Shown here piece after piece: positions 9,701 to 17,825 of a DNA stretch of 64,000 nucleotides. This DNA is from an uncultured Lachnospiraceae bacterium (lineage in GTDB: Bacteria; Bacillota; Clostridia; Lachnospirales; Lachnospiraceae). The translations under genes were made by a program, and so were the position numbers. The notes under the pieces are model-generated. The model was not told where the DNA came from. It searched no databases and saw only the letters and a program-made list of their open reading frames with translations. Every line of letters begins with the position of its first letter. Within the stretch, counting starts at the first letter, position 1. The stretch is from positions 1 to 64,000 of the forward strand of contig UQVK01000006.1 of NCBI GenBank assembly GCA_900544445.1. The letters are read 5' to 3'.

Positions 9701-9922
9701 ATCGTGAAGGGTGATGGTGTTATTCAGAATGGTGAGCACTTCCACATCGTTGTCGTGAAAATGCTCCAGCATCTCATCGATGTCTCCCTTCATTCTGAAC
9801 ACTTCCGCCCCGTAGGTTTCCACGTTTGACCGAACCACTTCAAGCGTTTCCTTCAGGTGCGCTTCTTCCTTCCGCCTCTCCAGACTACGCTCCGGATTTT
9901 TCTGATTCGTTTCAGAAGCCAT
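6746..9922 (-). CDS. helD: HelD-type superfamily 1 helicase with GH31 N-domain-like C-terminal extension
   Basis: 1058-aa protein. Residues ~1-750 are a HelD/UvrD-like ATPase: an N-terminal coiled-coil arm, Walker A GVAGSGKTT at ~223-231, Walker B with VVIDEAQD, a GDVSQNIHFGYG motif III, and a C-terminal KGLEFDAVLL...LLYVAATRA pair. HelD removes stalled RNA polymerase from DNA. After a Pro/Ser/Arg-rich linker (~750-855), residues ~858-1058 resemble the beta-sandwich N-domain of GH31 glycosidases: RVTF early on, VDKASGAVRYLS in the middle, then ELPLLLSENGYG and a terminal DFYFIAG..YAYLCG. No GH31 catalytic barrel follows. ATG 9922 is chosen because GGAGGT lies four bases upstream; an in-frame 51-codon extension lacks such a site. 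Confidence 0.85.
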   Translation of the reverse strand: MASETNQKNPERSLERRKEEAHLKETLEVVRSNVETYGAEVFRMKGDIDEMLEHFHDNDVEVLTILNNTITLHDHMKRALERNERALKKPYFGRIIFQDYALKKQETLYIGKGGISKDTTHWVVVDWRAPVANAYYENGLGKCSYPVPGGGRVKIDLKGKRTYEIEEGKLLDFYDSEVVTNDDLLTKYLAKNKQAVLGEIIATIQKEQNDIIRRSPYHNMIVQGVAGSGKTTVAMHRISYILYNYQERFKPEDFYIVGSNRILLEYITGVLPDLDVYGVRQMTMEQLFVRLLYEDWDEEKYRIRPADRTDPGGRERGTTQWFEALDAFCNALEWETIPRGSIYLNPRQFVEGFKDGKTGVFDETGGRPPAPGEAVELMNRDAVERYIRQNLSISVQNKINMLNERLENKIKEEFLGKGVKYTEKERKAILKAYRGRYGKKVWKRSIYDLYREFLEQQREKGAKVQIPDREFDVYDLAALAFLYRRIKETEVISEAHHVVIDEAQDFGMLVYRVLDSCIRECTYTIMGDVSQNIHFGYGLNDWEELKGLLLPSDRDYFGILKKSYRNTVEISEFAARILEHGSFTPYAAEPIIRHGDPVQIRKADSRSGMLKACAGICRDWQGKGFDTIAVICRNREEASRTAKELQKLIPVAESDLEKAVFGSGIMVLPVEFTKGLEFDAVLLLDPTRAAYPSDDGNARLLYVAATRALHELCVLHEGDLTGLISDPVPKKPVQKKRISIVRNEIPQNPVPERKQPSPVRQERPSAASRTKPSASLRSPASASNVTVRKPYESYAEAEKRGVTEAGRTWGSTGRLSGGFPAFGDMPSADHLRPAGRPRTDLAVRWSAENADGLYLQSRYGVLRLCPVGSAIVRVTFVKGSQMPKGVCSGIAVNRMEKNWKLRDTRTAVEFSGTELCLQVDKASGAVRYLSGEKKPLLAERSRDCRLIEDGGAQPRAWLYLDRTKGEKLYAPGMQGEKGISLNASARYISHGGVELPLLLSENGYGMLIASRKPVISCDIPLYGACLCAEGEQMLDFYFIAGKQQLTIMNAYAYLCGLI

Positions 9923-10086
9923 ATTTACCTCCGTTTCCAGATCTGCTTCTCCAGCCGGTACTGACTGAGCAGCTTTTTCATTGTGGTAACTGACGCGCAT
10001 CCAGTTTATATCCATTGTAGCCGGAAAACAAAAAATTACTAGACTTTTCTTTCCGGCTGTGTTAGAATACATCATAAATTGTGAGT

Positions 10087-10123
10087 AAAAACAGGACTGC
10101 AGAGTGTATCGGCAGTCCTGTTT
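10087..10123 (-). terminator. Intrinsic terminator downstream of the DUF5105-like lipoprotein gene
   Basis: A 12-bp near-perfect stem (AAACAGGACTGC with GCAGTCCTGTTT) read on the reverse strand is followed by a TTTTT run. It lies between the lipoprotein stop (10191) and the helD start, separating the two transcription units. Confidence 0.8.
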
Positions 10124-10190
10124 CGTTTTATAGAATACTTTTATTCTTTTTTATGTATATCCAGAAAAAATCCCTTCTGAAAAAACCTGA

Positions 10191-10826
10191 TCAGTACGCG
10201 ATCATATCCTGATCCAGCTGGGAAATAGCGTCGCTGCTGAGCCCATAATAGCCCGCGTCATCCTTTTCCACCTTAACGATGATGGATTTCTGATCCTGCC
10301 ATCCAAGCTCCGGCATATTTTCATTGATCACGTCCACCACCAGCTGCGCCAGCGCGTCGTTCATCGAGCGGTCATCCGGATAATCCGCAGGGTCCATCGC
10401 CGCAACGAACTCATCCACCGCCGCACTGATATCGTCCTCGCTGTTTACGATCACATCGATGGGACTGATCAATACCTCCACGTTGTAATCATCGCCGTTC
10501 GCCACCGCTTCCTGCACCTCAAACTTTGACTGTTGATAAATCGTTTTATACATATCCACGATCTGCTGATAAACCTCATCGGAAACTTCGCCAATTCCAT
10601 AATACTGCAGGAAAAAATCCGCCTCAATCTCAATTCCCTGTTCGTACTCTTCCGCCGCTTCTTCCTCCGTGATATCCACCATTTCCCGGTATTCCGTGGA
10701 ATCCCCCAGATAGATATTGTTCAGCACGCCGAGCACATACCTGTCAGCGTCAAATCCCCCGCCGCATCCAGCCAGCAGAAGAACCGCTGCCAGCACACAG
10801 ACAATCGCCGCCCTCTTTTTCCTCAT
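10191..10826 (-). CDS. Lipoprotein of unknown function, DUF5105-like
   Basis: 211-aa exported lipoprotein. Residues 1-20 form a short basic and hydrophobic signal peptide ending in the lipobox LLAGC with the lipidated Cys at 21. The mature part is acidic and helical (..VDITEEEAAEEYEQGIEIE..), typical of the small lipoproteins of Firmicutes grouped as DUF5105 or related families. The ATG at 10826 follows GGAGGG at good spacing; the frame is open 19 codons further but without a site. A CCGGAA/TTCCGG hairpin precedes the ribosome-binding site. Function unknown. Confidence 0.75.
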   Translation of the reverse strand: MRKKRAAIVCVLAAVLLLAGCGGGFDADRYVLGVLNNIYLGDSTEYREMVDITEEEAAEEYEQGIEIEADFFLQYYGIGEVSDEVYQQIVDMYKTIYQQSKFEVQEAVANGDDYNVEVLISPIDVIVNSEDDISAAVDEFVAAMDPADYPDDRSMNDALAQLVVDVINENMPELGWQDQKSIIVKVEKDDAGYYGLSSDAISQLDQDMIAY

Positions 10827-10930
10827 ACATTTCCCTCCATTCCGGAATGCTTTCCGGTTATTTGTGAACTTTCTGTGTCCCATTCAGAATACAGCAGGAG
10901 GATTGTCCCTGTCAATCTTGTAAACAGGCT

Positions 10931-11044
10931 TCAGGAAATATTAAGAAAGCCTTCCATTACTGTTCCGGCCGTGCCGGTCATGCTGACCAGCACGAGGGAT
11001 GCATATCCCGGACTGAATCCGGACCGCTGCAGACATTCGCTCAC
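10931..11044 (-). CDS. Possible 37-aa ORF coupled to the DUF4173 gene
   Basis: A GTG start overlaps the stop of the DUF4173 gene (GTGCGGTGAGC context) and opens 37 codons with GGAG a few bases upstream. The peptide has a moderately hydrophobic stretch (..YASLVLVSMTGTAGTVMEG). It could be a translationally coupled small protein or chance. I do not recognise it. Confidence 0.25.
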   Translation of the reverse strand: MSECLQRSGFSPGYASLVLVSMTGTAGTVMEGFLNIS

Positions 11045-12591
11045 CGCACCTTCTCCAGCGTCCTTCCCGCCAGATACCTGGATACATTAAAGCTTCTGAT
11101 CCCGTCCTTTTCCACTCTCGCCTCCATCCGGTCAAAATATCGCTGCATGGAATCCGTCTGTCCGCATAAGAATTCATAATTCTCCTCCGAGGCCAGCACC
11201 GGAACCGCATCCGCAGAGAGCTCTGACAGATAAAGGAAATCTCCGTAGAATTCTTCTCTCTGCTCCGCCGTAAGCTCCATGCCGCTCTCCCGGTTTACAT
11301 ATTCCATATTATACCGGGCGATCCAGTAATCCGGCTTCGCATAGGCCAGAACGATGTAGAAAACCGTCACCACTGTCACCAGATACCGGAACAGCGGAAA
11401 ATCTGACCGGAAAATGCTGCACAGGATCCCCGCAAGCGCCACTGCAATCACCGCAAGCGCCCAGAGGACGAGCACGCGCAGGAAGGTCAGCCGATAAGCG
11501 TCAATGTACAGAAGCATCCGGTAAGCGCTTGATGCCACCATGCAGTAAGTGCACAGGGAAATCACCGCAAGAATCCCCTTCAGGACCCGGCTCTCCCGGA
11601 AAAGAGAAAGGCAGATCAGCACGATAGCCAGATTGATCACGCAGACCGCAAGCAGCTGAAAGAATCCCTGTCTGGCATAGGAGGCATAGGACTGGCCTTC
11701 CGGAAGCCCTGATTTGCGCAGAAACAGATAGACGATCTGGATCCCACAGAAAATCAGGTAAACAAAAGCCAGCACCGAGGTAACCGTGATCGCAAGCACT
11801 GGCTCCTGCTTCCGCTTATCCGCGCACTCCTCTTTGATCACCCTCCGGTTCAGCATGGCAATGAAGCTGTAGGAGGCAAAAAACATGGTGACAAGCATGA
11901 AGCAGACCATGAAAATATCAATGGGTTCCACATAATCAAACAGATGGATGAAAAGCTCCCGGAAAACCAGATCCGCGCTGGCAAGCAGCGCCAGGATGAC
12001 GACCAGCAGCGGACACAGAATCAGGATTCCCAGCAGTACATACCGGCCCTTTGCATTTTTCCCGTCCCGCTCCCGCTCCTTCATCCAGGCGTTCCCGTCA
12101 CTGACCGGATACCCCAGCGAAGCGACGGTCTCCAGCAATGCCTGCCCCAGAGAGAGCAGATATTTGGACAGATTCCACCTTCTGTCATTCAGATACTGGT
12201 GCAGCATCATGCTGACCGCCAGCAGAAAAATGCCCAGTTTTGTAACATTGTGAATGGCGATGTTGTCTGTCAGGAAAATGCTGATGCCCAGAAGAAGGAT
12301 GCTGACCAGATAGAAAATGCTGTCTTTTTTCCATGGAACCCCTGACCTTCTGGTACATGAGTAAAAATAAACAAGGGTTCCTGCCGCGAAAAAAGGCCAG
12401 GTAATTCCCGATGCGTTCCGATACAGGCAGAACGTATAGAAAAGGGCGTACAGGGCGCTTGCTCCGCCGAAGAACGCATAATTCTTCCTCATGAAAATCC
12501 GGTGTTCATCCGCCTGGACGAGCGCTTTCCCCGCAGACGTCTGCTCTGCCGCTCCCGCACGGCCCGCTTCTTTTTCCATTCTCTCTTCCAT
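11041..12591 (-). CDS. DUF4173 multi-pass membrane protein
   Basis: 516-aa integral membrane protein. A polar N-terminus (~1-30) is followed by about 12 hydrophobic segments and a soluble C-terminal tail of ~100 residues with a conserved-looking DYWIARYNMEYV motif. The overall arrangement matches DUF4173, a family of unknown function frequent in Clostridia and often linked to small HTH and DUF2975 genes, as here. The start is supported by AAGGA before the ATG. Role unknown; the neighbours suggest membrane-stress or developmental regulation. Confidence 0.8.
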   Translation of the reverse strand: MEERMEKEAGRAGAAEQTSAGKALVQADEHRIFMRKNYAFFGGASALYALFYTFCLYRNASGITWPFFAAGTLVYFYSCTRRSGVPWKKDSIFYLVSILLLGISIFLTDNIAIHNVTKLGIFLLAVSMMLHQYLNDRRWNLSKYLLSLGQALLETVASLGYPVSDGNAWMKERERDGKNAKGRYVLLGILILCPLLVVILALLASADLVFRELFIHLFDYVEPIDIFMVCFMLVTMFFASYSFIAMLNRRVIKEECADKRKQEPVLAITVTSVLAFVYLIFCGIQIVYLFLRKSGLPEGQSYASYARQGFFQLLAVCVINLAIVLICLSLFRESRVLKGILAVISLCTYCMVASSAYRMLLYIDAYRLTFLRVLVLWALAVIAVALAGILCSIFRSDFPLFRYLVTVVTVFYIVLAYAKPDYWIARYNMEYVNRESGMELTAEQREEFYGDFLYLSELSADAVPVLASEENYEFLCGQTDSMQRYFDRMEARVEKDGIRSFNVSRYLAGRTLEKVR

Positions 12592-12681
12592 AAAGTCCTT
12601 CCTTTCCGGAGGCAGATAATGCCATGCATATTCTGTCCCGCTTTCAGCTTTGCCATCTTCTTTCAGGCTGTCCGGACAGTT

Positions 12682-12906
12682 TTACTGTCCGTCCTCTTCG
12701 TCGTCTTCCACATACTGCAGAATATCTCCGGGCTGGCAGTCCAGCGCCTTACAGATTGCGTTCAGCGTGGAGAGCCGAACCGCCTTTGCCTTATTATTTT
12801 TCAAAATTGACAGATTTGCGAGCGTGATATCCACTTCCCCGGCAAGCTCTGTCAGACCCTTTTTCCGTTTGGCCATCATCACGTCAAGATTTATCACGAT
12901 TGACAT
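12682..12906 (-). CDS. Small Xre/YozG-type helix-turn-helix regulator
   Basis: 74-aa DNA-binding protein consisting of one helix-turn-helix: a MAKRKKGLTELA first helix, a TLANLSILKN recognition region, then LSTLNAICKALDCQPGDIL, diagnostic of the YozG/HTH_26 group. An acidic tail follows. GGAGGT is four bases before ATG 12906. It starts 25 bases after the DUF2975 stop, and YozG-type regulators are commonly paired with DUF2975 membrane proteins, so it probably controls its own operon. A short CGGACAGT/ACTGTCCG inverted repeat spans its stop codon. Confidence 0.9.
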   Translation of the reverse strand: MSIVINLDVMMAKRKKGLTELAGEVDITLANLSILKNNKAKAVRLSTLNAICKALDCQPGDILQYVEDDEEDGQ

Positions 12907-12931
12907 GCTTACCTCCATTTCGACTCGTTCC

Positions 12932-13381
12932 CTATATGGTCAGATCATTTTCCAGCTTATAGGCCACCGCCCGGTCAAAAACCTGGCTTAGCACCTTGCT
13001 GAACAGCCCCGCTATCAGAAAAACCAGAATGATGATCATGACCGCCGGGGTCAGATATAAAACCATCCGTCCTGCCGTCACCAACGCGATCAGAAAGCTG
13101 TAGGTTCCCATCCGGTTTAAGCTCTTCACGTTCGCTTCCACAAAGCAGTCGTTTGCCAGAACCGTCCGGAACATCCGGCGGAGCTCATACAGGATCAGTT
13201 CTGCCAGAATCCCGGATGCGGCGAACAGTATGATGAGCTGTACATAATACTGGACAAAATAAGAATTGATCTGCCCGTAGATTCTGACGGAAACCGGCAG
13301 GGTTACAATCACCGCAATCCCCGCGAAAAACATGATATCCAGAAGCAGCTTGGTCGCCTTGATCAAAGTGTTTTCTTTCAT
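12932..13381 (-). CDS. DUF2975 membrane protein
   Basis: 149-aa protein with four predicted membrane helices (roughly 10-30, 45-65, 95-110 and 115-135) and a cytoplasmic loop with LRRMFRTVLAND.CF between helices 2 and 3, the typical DUF2975 layout. It is the first gene of an operon with the YozG-type regulator and probably DUF4173, transcribed from the strong promoter at 13418-13446. Function unknown; it may be a membrane partner of the HTH protein. Confidence 0.85.
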   Translation of the reverse strand: MKENTLIKATKLLLDIMFFAGIAVIVTLPVSVRIYGQINSYFVQYYVQLIILFAASGILAELILYELRRMFRTVLANDCFVEANVKSLNRMGTYSFLIALVTAGRMVLYLTPAVMIIILVFLIAGLFSKVLSQVFDRAVAYKLENDLTI

Positions 13382-13417
13382 GGCCTCATTTCCTTTCTCT
13401 TTTTCTGCTCTGTCCTC

Positions 13418-13446
13418 AACATATCACGACGCGCATTGAAAGTCAA
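13418..13446 (-). promoter_or_regulatory. Sigma-A-type promoter for the DUF2975/HTH operon
   Basis: On the reverse strand TTGACT (rc of 13441-13446) and TATGTT (rc of 13418-13423) are separated by exactly 17 bases in an AT-rich context, about 35 bases before the DUF2975 start. Confidence 0.75.
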
Positions 13447-13525
13447 TATATTTTTATTGTTTTACGATAAATTTTTATTTTAGATCAATGTGCTTCAGGA
13501 TTTTCAGCCTGACATTACAGAAAAG

Positions 13526-13561
13526 AACACAGCCGGAAGCCTTTCCGCTTCCGGCTGTGTT
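13526..13561. terminator. Intrinsic terminator after sucrose phosphorylase
   Basis: A 14-bp perfect stem (AACACAGCCGGAAG with CTTCCGGCTGTGTT) with an eight-base loop and T-rich flanks. It lies 45 bases downstream of the sucrose phosphorylase stop and can serve the reverse strand. Confidence 0.85.
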
Positions 13562-13605
13562 TTGCCTGCACCTTTTGTCAAAATGCAACTGTTCAGAACA
13601 GCGCC

Positions 13606-15054
13606 TCAAAATTCTCTTCCCGTCTCTTCTCCTCCCGGCTCTGTTGTATACACATGAAACTCCTTTGTCTTAAAATCCGCATCCAGCCTGGCCGTATAAC
13701 CGTCCTTCTCCCGAACGATGACCAGCCTTTCGTCTCCGCAGTCCTCCATCCGAAAGCTTCCGTCGAAGGCAGGGAAGGAATTCCGAAACTCCATCAGATG
13801 AAGCAGCTTTTTCACGACGGGCCGTTCCACTTCCCCGGCGATTTCCTCCTTCGTGTAATAGTGGCGGTTGATGTTGCGCCCCACCTTCGTTTCCTCCAGC
13901 AGCTTCAGGTCGTTCTTTCCGGCAAGAAGCCCCACATAATAGACCTGCGGGATGCCGGGAGCGAAGAACTGCACCGCTCTTGCCAGCAGATAGGCTGCGT
14001 CGTCGTCTCCCAGAGCGGAATAGTAGGTGCAGTTCACCTGATAGATATCCAGGTTGTTGTAGGCGGAGGTGTTATAAATCTTCTTCACATTGGCTCCGAA
14101 CTTGAAGATATCCTCCTTCGTCCGGTCGATCTCCTCATCCGGAAGCAGATCCTTCACATCCACCACTCCGATGCCGTCATGGGTATCCAGCGTTGTGAAC
14201 TGTTTTCTGGGGCAGATCTCCAGCCAGTGCTTCAGATACCGGGTCTGACCGTAGTACAGGGCGTTGATCAGCAGCATGGGAAGGGCGAAATCATAGACGT
14301 AGTAGCCTTTCTCCTCGATTTTCTTCTGCATGGTGTAATGCTCGTGAATCTCCGGCAGAATCGTCACATCCCAGGGCTTCACGATTTCCGCACACTCATC
14401 CAGAAGCTCCCACACTTCCGGCTCAATGAAAAAGCAGCTGGTTCCCGCCTTCTTTGTGGCATAGGCAAAGGCATCCAGACGGATCATGGCCGCGCCGTGG
14501 CCGCACATGCCGGTGAGGTTGTCCCGGATGAACTTCTTTGCCGTTTCCGACTTACAATTGATATCGATCTGCTCTTCATCAAAGGTACACCAGACCTTCT
14601 CCGCACTACCGTCCGCAAAATGGGCCTCCACATAGGGAGCGCGCGGCTTTCTTTTATAAATCACATCCACCTGCTCTTCGGTGGGCTCTCCGCCCTCCCA
14701 GAAATCCTTATAGCGGATGAACAGATCCTTCCACGCAGAGGCGTCCTTTTTTTCCAGAAAATCCTGATAATACGAACTGTGGGCGGAAATATGGTTGATC
14801 ATGTAGTCAAACATCAGATAATATCTGTCCGCCAGCCGTTCCACGTCCTGCCAGTCTCCGAAAGCCGGATCCACCTTCGTGTAATCCATGGGCGCAAAGC
14901 CCCGGTCTCCCGACGACGGGAAAAAGGGGAGGATGTGGACGCCGCCCACCGCATCCTTAAAATATGTGGAAAGAATTTGCTCCAGGTCCTTCAGATTGTG
15001 TCCCATGGAATCGGAATAGGTGATCAGCATGATCCTGTTTTCCAGTTTTTTCAT
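13606..15054 (-). CDS. gtfA: Sucrose phosphorylase (GH13_18)
   Basis: 482-aa cytoplasmic enzyme converting sucrose and phosphate to glucose 1-phosphate and fructose (or a close relative acting on sucrose 6-phosphate or glucosylglycerate). The GH13_18 signature [19 protein letters not shown] is near the N-terminus, with [13 protein letters not shown] carrying the nucleophile Asp, LPEIHEHY carrying the acid/base Glu, [12 protein letters not shown] carrying the transition-state Asp, and the loop [11 protein letters not shown]. Length is normal. ATG 15054 has GGAGGT four bases upstream. It follows the LacI regulator by 35 bases and shares its promoter. No sucrose transporter is adjacent, so the sugar must enter through another system. 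Confidence 0.88.
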   Translation of the reverse strand: MKKLENRIMLITYSDSMGHNLKDLEQILSTYFKDAVGGVHILPFFPSSGDRGFAPMDYTKVDPAFGDWQDVERLADRYYLMFDYMINHISAHSSYYQDFLEKKDASAWKDLFIRYKDFWEGGEPTEEQVDVIYKRKPRAPYVEAHFADGSAEKVWCTFDEEQIDINCKSETAKKFIRDNLTGMCGHGAAMIRLDAFAYATKKAGTSCFFIEPEVWELLDECAEIVKPWDVTILPEIHEHYTMQKKIEEKGYYVYDFALPMLLINALYYGQTRYLKHWLEICPRKQFTTLDTHDGIGVVDVKDLLPDEEIDRTKEDIFKFGANVKKIYNTSAYNNLDIYQVNCTYYSALGDDDAAYLLARAVQFFAPGIPQVYYVGLLAGKNDLKLLEETKVGRNINRHYYTKEEIAGEVERPVVKKLLHLMEFRNSFPAFDGSFRMEDCGDERLVIVREKDGYTARLDADFKTKEFHVYTTEPGGEETGREF

Positions 15055-15089
15055 TGTTACCTCCATGCCGAAGTCTGCTCCGGCCTCTC

Positions 15090-16103
15090 TTAAAGTTTTT
15101 TTGTTTTCTCCTGTTTTGTCGTGCCGCCTTCCACAAATTTTACCGGAAGGATGATGCTCTGTTCTACAGGCTTTTTTTCAATCAGCTTGAGCAGCACGTC
15201 CACACAGGCTGCTGCCATTTCGTGGACAGGCTGTTCAATGCTGGAAACCACATAGTCTCCCACATTCAAAACCCGCAGCCCGTCGTAGCCGATGAGCTGC
15301 ACCTGCTGCGGAACGCGCACGCCCAGCTTTCTGAGTTTCTTCAGGATCACAACGGCATGCACATCGGAGCTGGTAAAAATTCCGTCATATTCACACACGC
15401 CGTCTCTGACGTTTGCCTCCAGAAAGGTCTCAATTCTTCGGATCTCTTCCTTCTGGAGGGTGGTTTCCTCCCCCAGCTCCACAGAAGAGGCGGAAAGCCC
15501 CGCCTGTCTGCAGGCTTCCAGAAAGGCCTGTCCCCTTTTCAGCGTCTCGTTTTCCAGCTTGGAGCCGTTTCGGATGTAGACCACCTTCCGGCAGCCGGTT
15601 TCGATGAACCGCCTGGCCGCCAGCCGTCCTCCCTCCGCGTTGTCCCCGGAGACGCAGCAGATCCCCTGCCTGGAAAAATGCCGGTCGATGGACACCACAG
15701 GGAGACCCGCTTCCAGATACTCATCCAGATTGCTGTAGGTGAGCGCGATCAGCCCGTCCACCTTGTTCTGCCTGGCCATGTTGAGATAGGAAAGCTCACG
15801 GTCCGCATTATTATGGGAATTGCAGACCAGAAGCCGGTAGCCCATCGCCGCAAGGACCTGCTCCACGTCATTGACCAGCATGGCAAAAAAGGGGTTGATC
15901 AGATCCGGAATGAGAATTGCCGCGGTATGGGTCTGCTGCGCCTTTAATCCTCTCGCATAGGTGTTCACCCGATAATCGAGCTTCCTGATGGAAGCCTCCA
16001 CTTTTTCCCGGTTTCCCGGTTTTACATACAGATTGTTCAGTACCTTGGAGACCGTTCCGACGGATACGCCCGCGTCGGCCGCCACATCCCTGATTGTTGT
16101 CAT
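15090..16103 (-). CDS. LacI-family transcriptional regulator
   Basis: 337-aa repressor. Residues 1-50 are the LacI helix-turn-helix ([20 protein letters not shown] with the hinge-type VNTYARGLK), followed by a periplasmic-binding-protein-like effector domain (..[17 protein letters not shown].., ..GLIALTYSN.., C-terminal ..IEQPVHEMA). The ATG at 16103 is preferred: GGAGGA precedes it, while the ATG four codons earlier overlaps that site. It is the first gene of the operon with sucrose phosphorylase and probably represses itself through the operator at 16138-16149. The effector is inferred to be sucrose or a derivative. Confidence 0.9.
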   Translation of the reverse strand: MTTIRDVAADAGVSVGTVSKVLNNLYVKPGNREKVEASIRKLDYRVNTYARGLKAQQTHTAAILIPDLINPFFAMLVNDVEQVLAAMGYRLLVCNSHNNADRELSYLNMARQNKVDGLIALTYSNLDEYLEAGLPVVSIDRHFSRQGICCVSGDNAEGGRLAARRFIETGCRKVVYIRNGSKLENETLKRGQAFLEACRQAGLSASSVELGEETTLQKEEIRRIETFLEANVRDGVCEYDGIFTSSDVHAVVILKKLRKLGVRVPQQVQLIGYDGLRVLNVGDYVVSSIEQPVHEMAAACVDVLLKLIEKKPVEQSIILPVKFVEGGTTKQEKTKKL

Positions 16104-16137
16104 TTCTTCCTCCATGCGGACGCGCTTCGCTTAAACT

Positions 16138-16149
16138 TGAATCGTTTCA
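16138..16149. promoter_or_regulatory. LacI-type operator
   Basis: TGAATCGTTTCA, a near-perfect palindrome with the TGAA..CG..TTCA pattern of LacI/GalR operators. It covers the expected transcription start just downstream of the -10 box of the lacI-gtfA promoter, the classic place for repression. Confidence 0.75.
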
Positions 16150-16154
16150 TTTTT

Positions 16155-16183
16155 AGAATAGCATGAAGTTTCCATTCCGTCAA
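16155..16183 (-). promoter_or_regulatory. Promoter of the lacI-gtfA operon
   Basis: On the reverse strand TTGACG (rc of 16178-16183) and TATTCT (rc of 16155-16160) have a 17-base spacer. The predicted start falls inside or beside the LacI-type operator. Confidence 0.75.
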
Positions 16184-16241
16184 CGGCTTCCGGCTTCTCT
16201 TCCGGTTTTCCCGCGCCGCCGGCTGCCTTTTTCAGGTTATA

Positions 16242-16414
16242 TCATAATTATGAAAATATTCCCGAATAAATATGAAAAAAAGCTACCAAAAAGGCTTCTT
16301 TTCCTGTATAATAAGTCGGATTCTCCGATTTCACTGCCCCTACGACAGGAAAAGCAGAATGGTTCATTTCATAAAAAAGTGTGCGCCTTGGCGCAATACA
16401 ATAAGGAGGAAGTT
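16242..16414 (+). promoter_or_regulatory. Probable promoter region of the yfcC-like operon
   Basis: A perfect TATAAT lies at 16307-16312 but the matching -35 is poor. Upstream, AT-rich inverted repeats (TCATAATTATGA at 16242-16253 and the partial repeat GAATAAATATGAA) look like regulator sites; activator dependence is possible. ArgR is one candidate by composition, not proven. Confidence 0.4.
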
Positions 16415-17806
16415 ATGGAAAAGAAAAAGAAAAAACTGGGAACTCCCCATACTCTGGTGATCATCGTGTGTCTGATCATCCTGGCGGCGGCAGCCACCTA
16501 TGTCGTTCCGTCCGGCGAGTTTGTGCGCTATGAAGATCCGGTATCCGGCAGAACCGTGGTGGAAGCGGGAAGCTACACCCCGGAAGGCACCAATCCGGTC
16601 AGCTTTCTGCGCATTCCCGGCGTGATGTATCAGGGTATTCTGGAGGCGGTCGATGTGATCGCGTTCCTGATGATCATCGGAGGCGCCTTTGAACTGGTGA
16701 ACACAAGCGGCGCCATTCTCGCCCTCTGCAGAACCGTCGGAAAAAAGCTGAAGGGCAAGGAAATTTTTGTGGTTCCCATGTTCCTGACCCTTTTTGCCAT
16801 CTTCGGAACCACCATGGGCATGTCCAATGAGGTTGCCATCTTCGTTCCCATCGGAATCACCATGGCGCTGACGCTTGGCCTTGACAAGGTAACCGGCATG
16901 GCGATGGTTGCGGTGGGCGCCGCTACCGGATTCACCGCCGGTCTGATGAATCCCTTTACCGTGGGCGTGGCTCAGGACATCGCCGGAGTGCCTCTGTTTT
17001 CCGGAATGGGCCTTCGCGCCGTTCTGCTGATCGCAATGCTCGTCATCGACACCTTTTACATCATTGCCTATGAGCGCAAAATCAAAAAGCATCCGGAGAA
17101 GAGCATTCTGGCTGGGCTTCCGGATGAAAAGGACTTCGTTCCCGACGAGGGTGCGGACGAAAAAATCACCGGCCGTCAGACCGCGGTTCTGGTCGTACTT
17201 TTCGGCACTCTGGCAATCCTCATTTACGGCCTTCTCATCTATCAGTGGTATTTTGAGGAAATGGCCGCCCTCTTCCTCGTCATGGGCGTGATCTGCGGAT
17301 TTCTGGCCGGACTGTCTCCCAGCAAAATTGCCACCACCTTTACGACGGGCGCCAAGGGACTTGCAGGAAGCGCGCTGACCGTAGGTTTTGCCAGAGGCAT
17401 TATTATCGTCCTGGAGGACGCCATGATCATTGATACCATCTCCAATACGGTGGCCATGGCGGTGAATGCTCTTCCGGCAGCTGTCCAGAGCATTGGCTTC
17501 TTCCTGGCGCAGACAGCCACCAGCTTCGTCATCACCTCCGGTTCCGGAATGGCGGCAGTGACCATCCCTCTGATGTCCCCTGTGGCGGATCTGATCGGCC
17601 TCAGCCGTCAGACACTGGTTCTTGCCTACCAGATGGGCGACGGATTCTCCAACCTGCTTCTTCCCACCACCTCCAGCCTGCTGGGAACGCTGGCGGTATC
17701 CAGGGTGCCCTACGGCAGGTGGGTGAAGTTTATGTTCCCGCTGTTTCTGCTCTGGACAGTGCTCGGCTGCGTGGTAATGGTGCTGGCCGCTGTCATTGGA
17801 TATTAA
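16415..17806 (+). CDS. YfcC-family membrane transporter
   Basis: 463-aa polytopic protein of the YfcC/UIT-like family (DcuC superfamily), thought to carry amino acids, peptides or carboxylates. It has about 12 hydrophobic segments, an early exposed loop with VVPSGEF, a conserved GTTMGMSNEV stretch and the paired half-site TSGSGMAAVTIPLMSPVADL. AAGGAGGA sits well before ATG 16415. The frame is open 84 codons upstream, but that part is AT-rich and holds the promoter. It overlaps or abuts the M20 peptidase gene, so the imported compound is probably a peptide or acyl-amino acid cleaved by that enzyme. Confidence 0.85.
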   Translation: MEKKKKKLGTPHTLVIIVCLIILAAAATYVVPSGEFVRYEDPVSGRTVVEAGSYTPEGTNPVSFLRIPGVMYQGILEAVDVIAFLMIIGGAFELVNTSGAILALCRTVGKKLKGKEIFVVPMFLTLFAIFGTTMGMSNEVAIFVPIGITMALTLGLDKVTGMAMVAVGAATGFTAGLMNPFTVGVAQDIAGVPLFSGMGLRAVLLIAMLVIDTFYIIAYERKIKKHPEKSILAGLPDEKDFVPDEGADEKITGRQTAVLVVLFGTLAILIYGLLIYQWYFEEMAALFLVMGVICGFLAGLSPSKIATTFTTGAKGLAGSALTVGFARGIIIVLEDAMIIDTISNTVAMAVNALPAAVQSIGFFLAQTATSFVITSGSGMAAVTIPLMSPVADLIGLSRQTLVLAYQMGDGFSNLLLPTTSSLLGTLAVSRVPYGRWVKFMFPLFLLWTVLGCVVMVLAAVIGY

Positions 17807-17825
17807 GGATCGCCTGGAGGTAGGT

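Noticed and set aside
10941..11040. Hairpin CGTGCCGGTCA/TGACCAGCACG as a terminator after DUF4173
   Set aside because: It has no T-run on either strand and lies within a possible small ORF.
12682..13381. HTH/DUF2975 pair as a toxin-antitoxin system
   Set aside because: Both belong to families usually found as regulator plus membrane protein; no toxin fold is visible.
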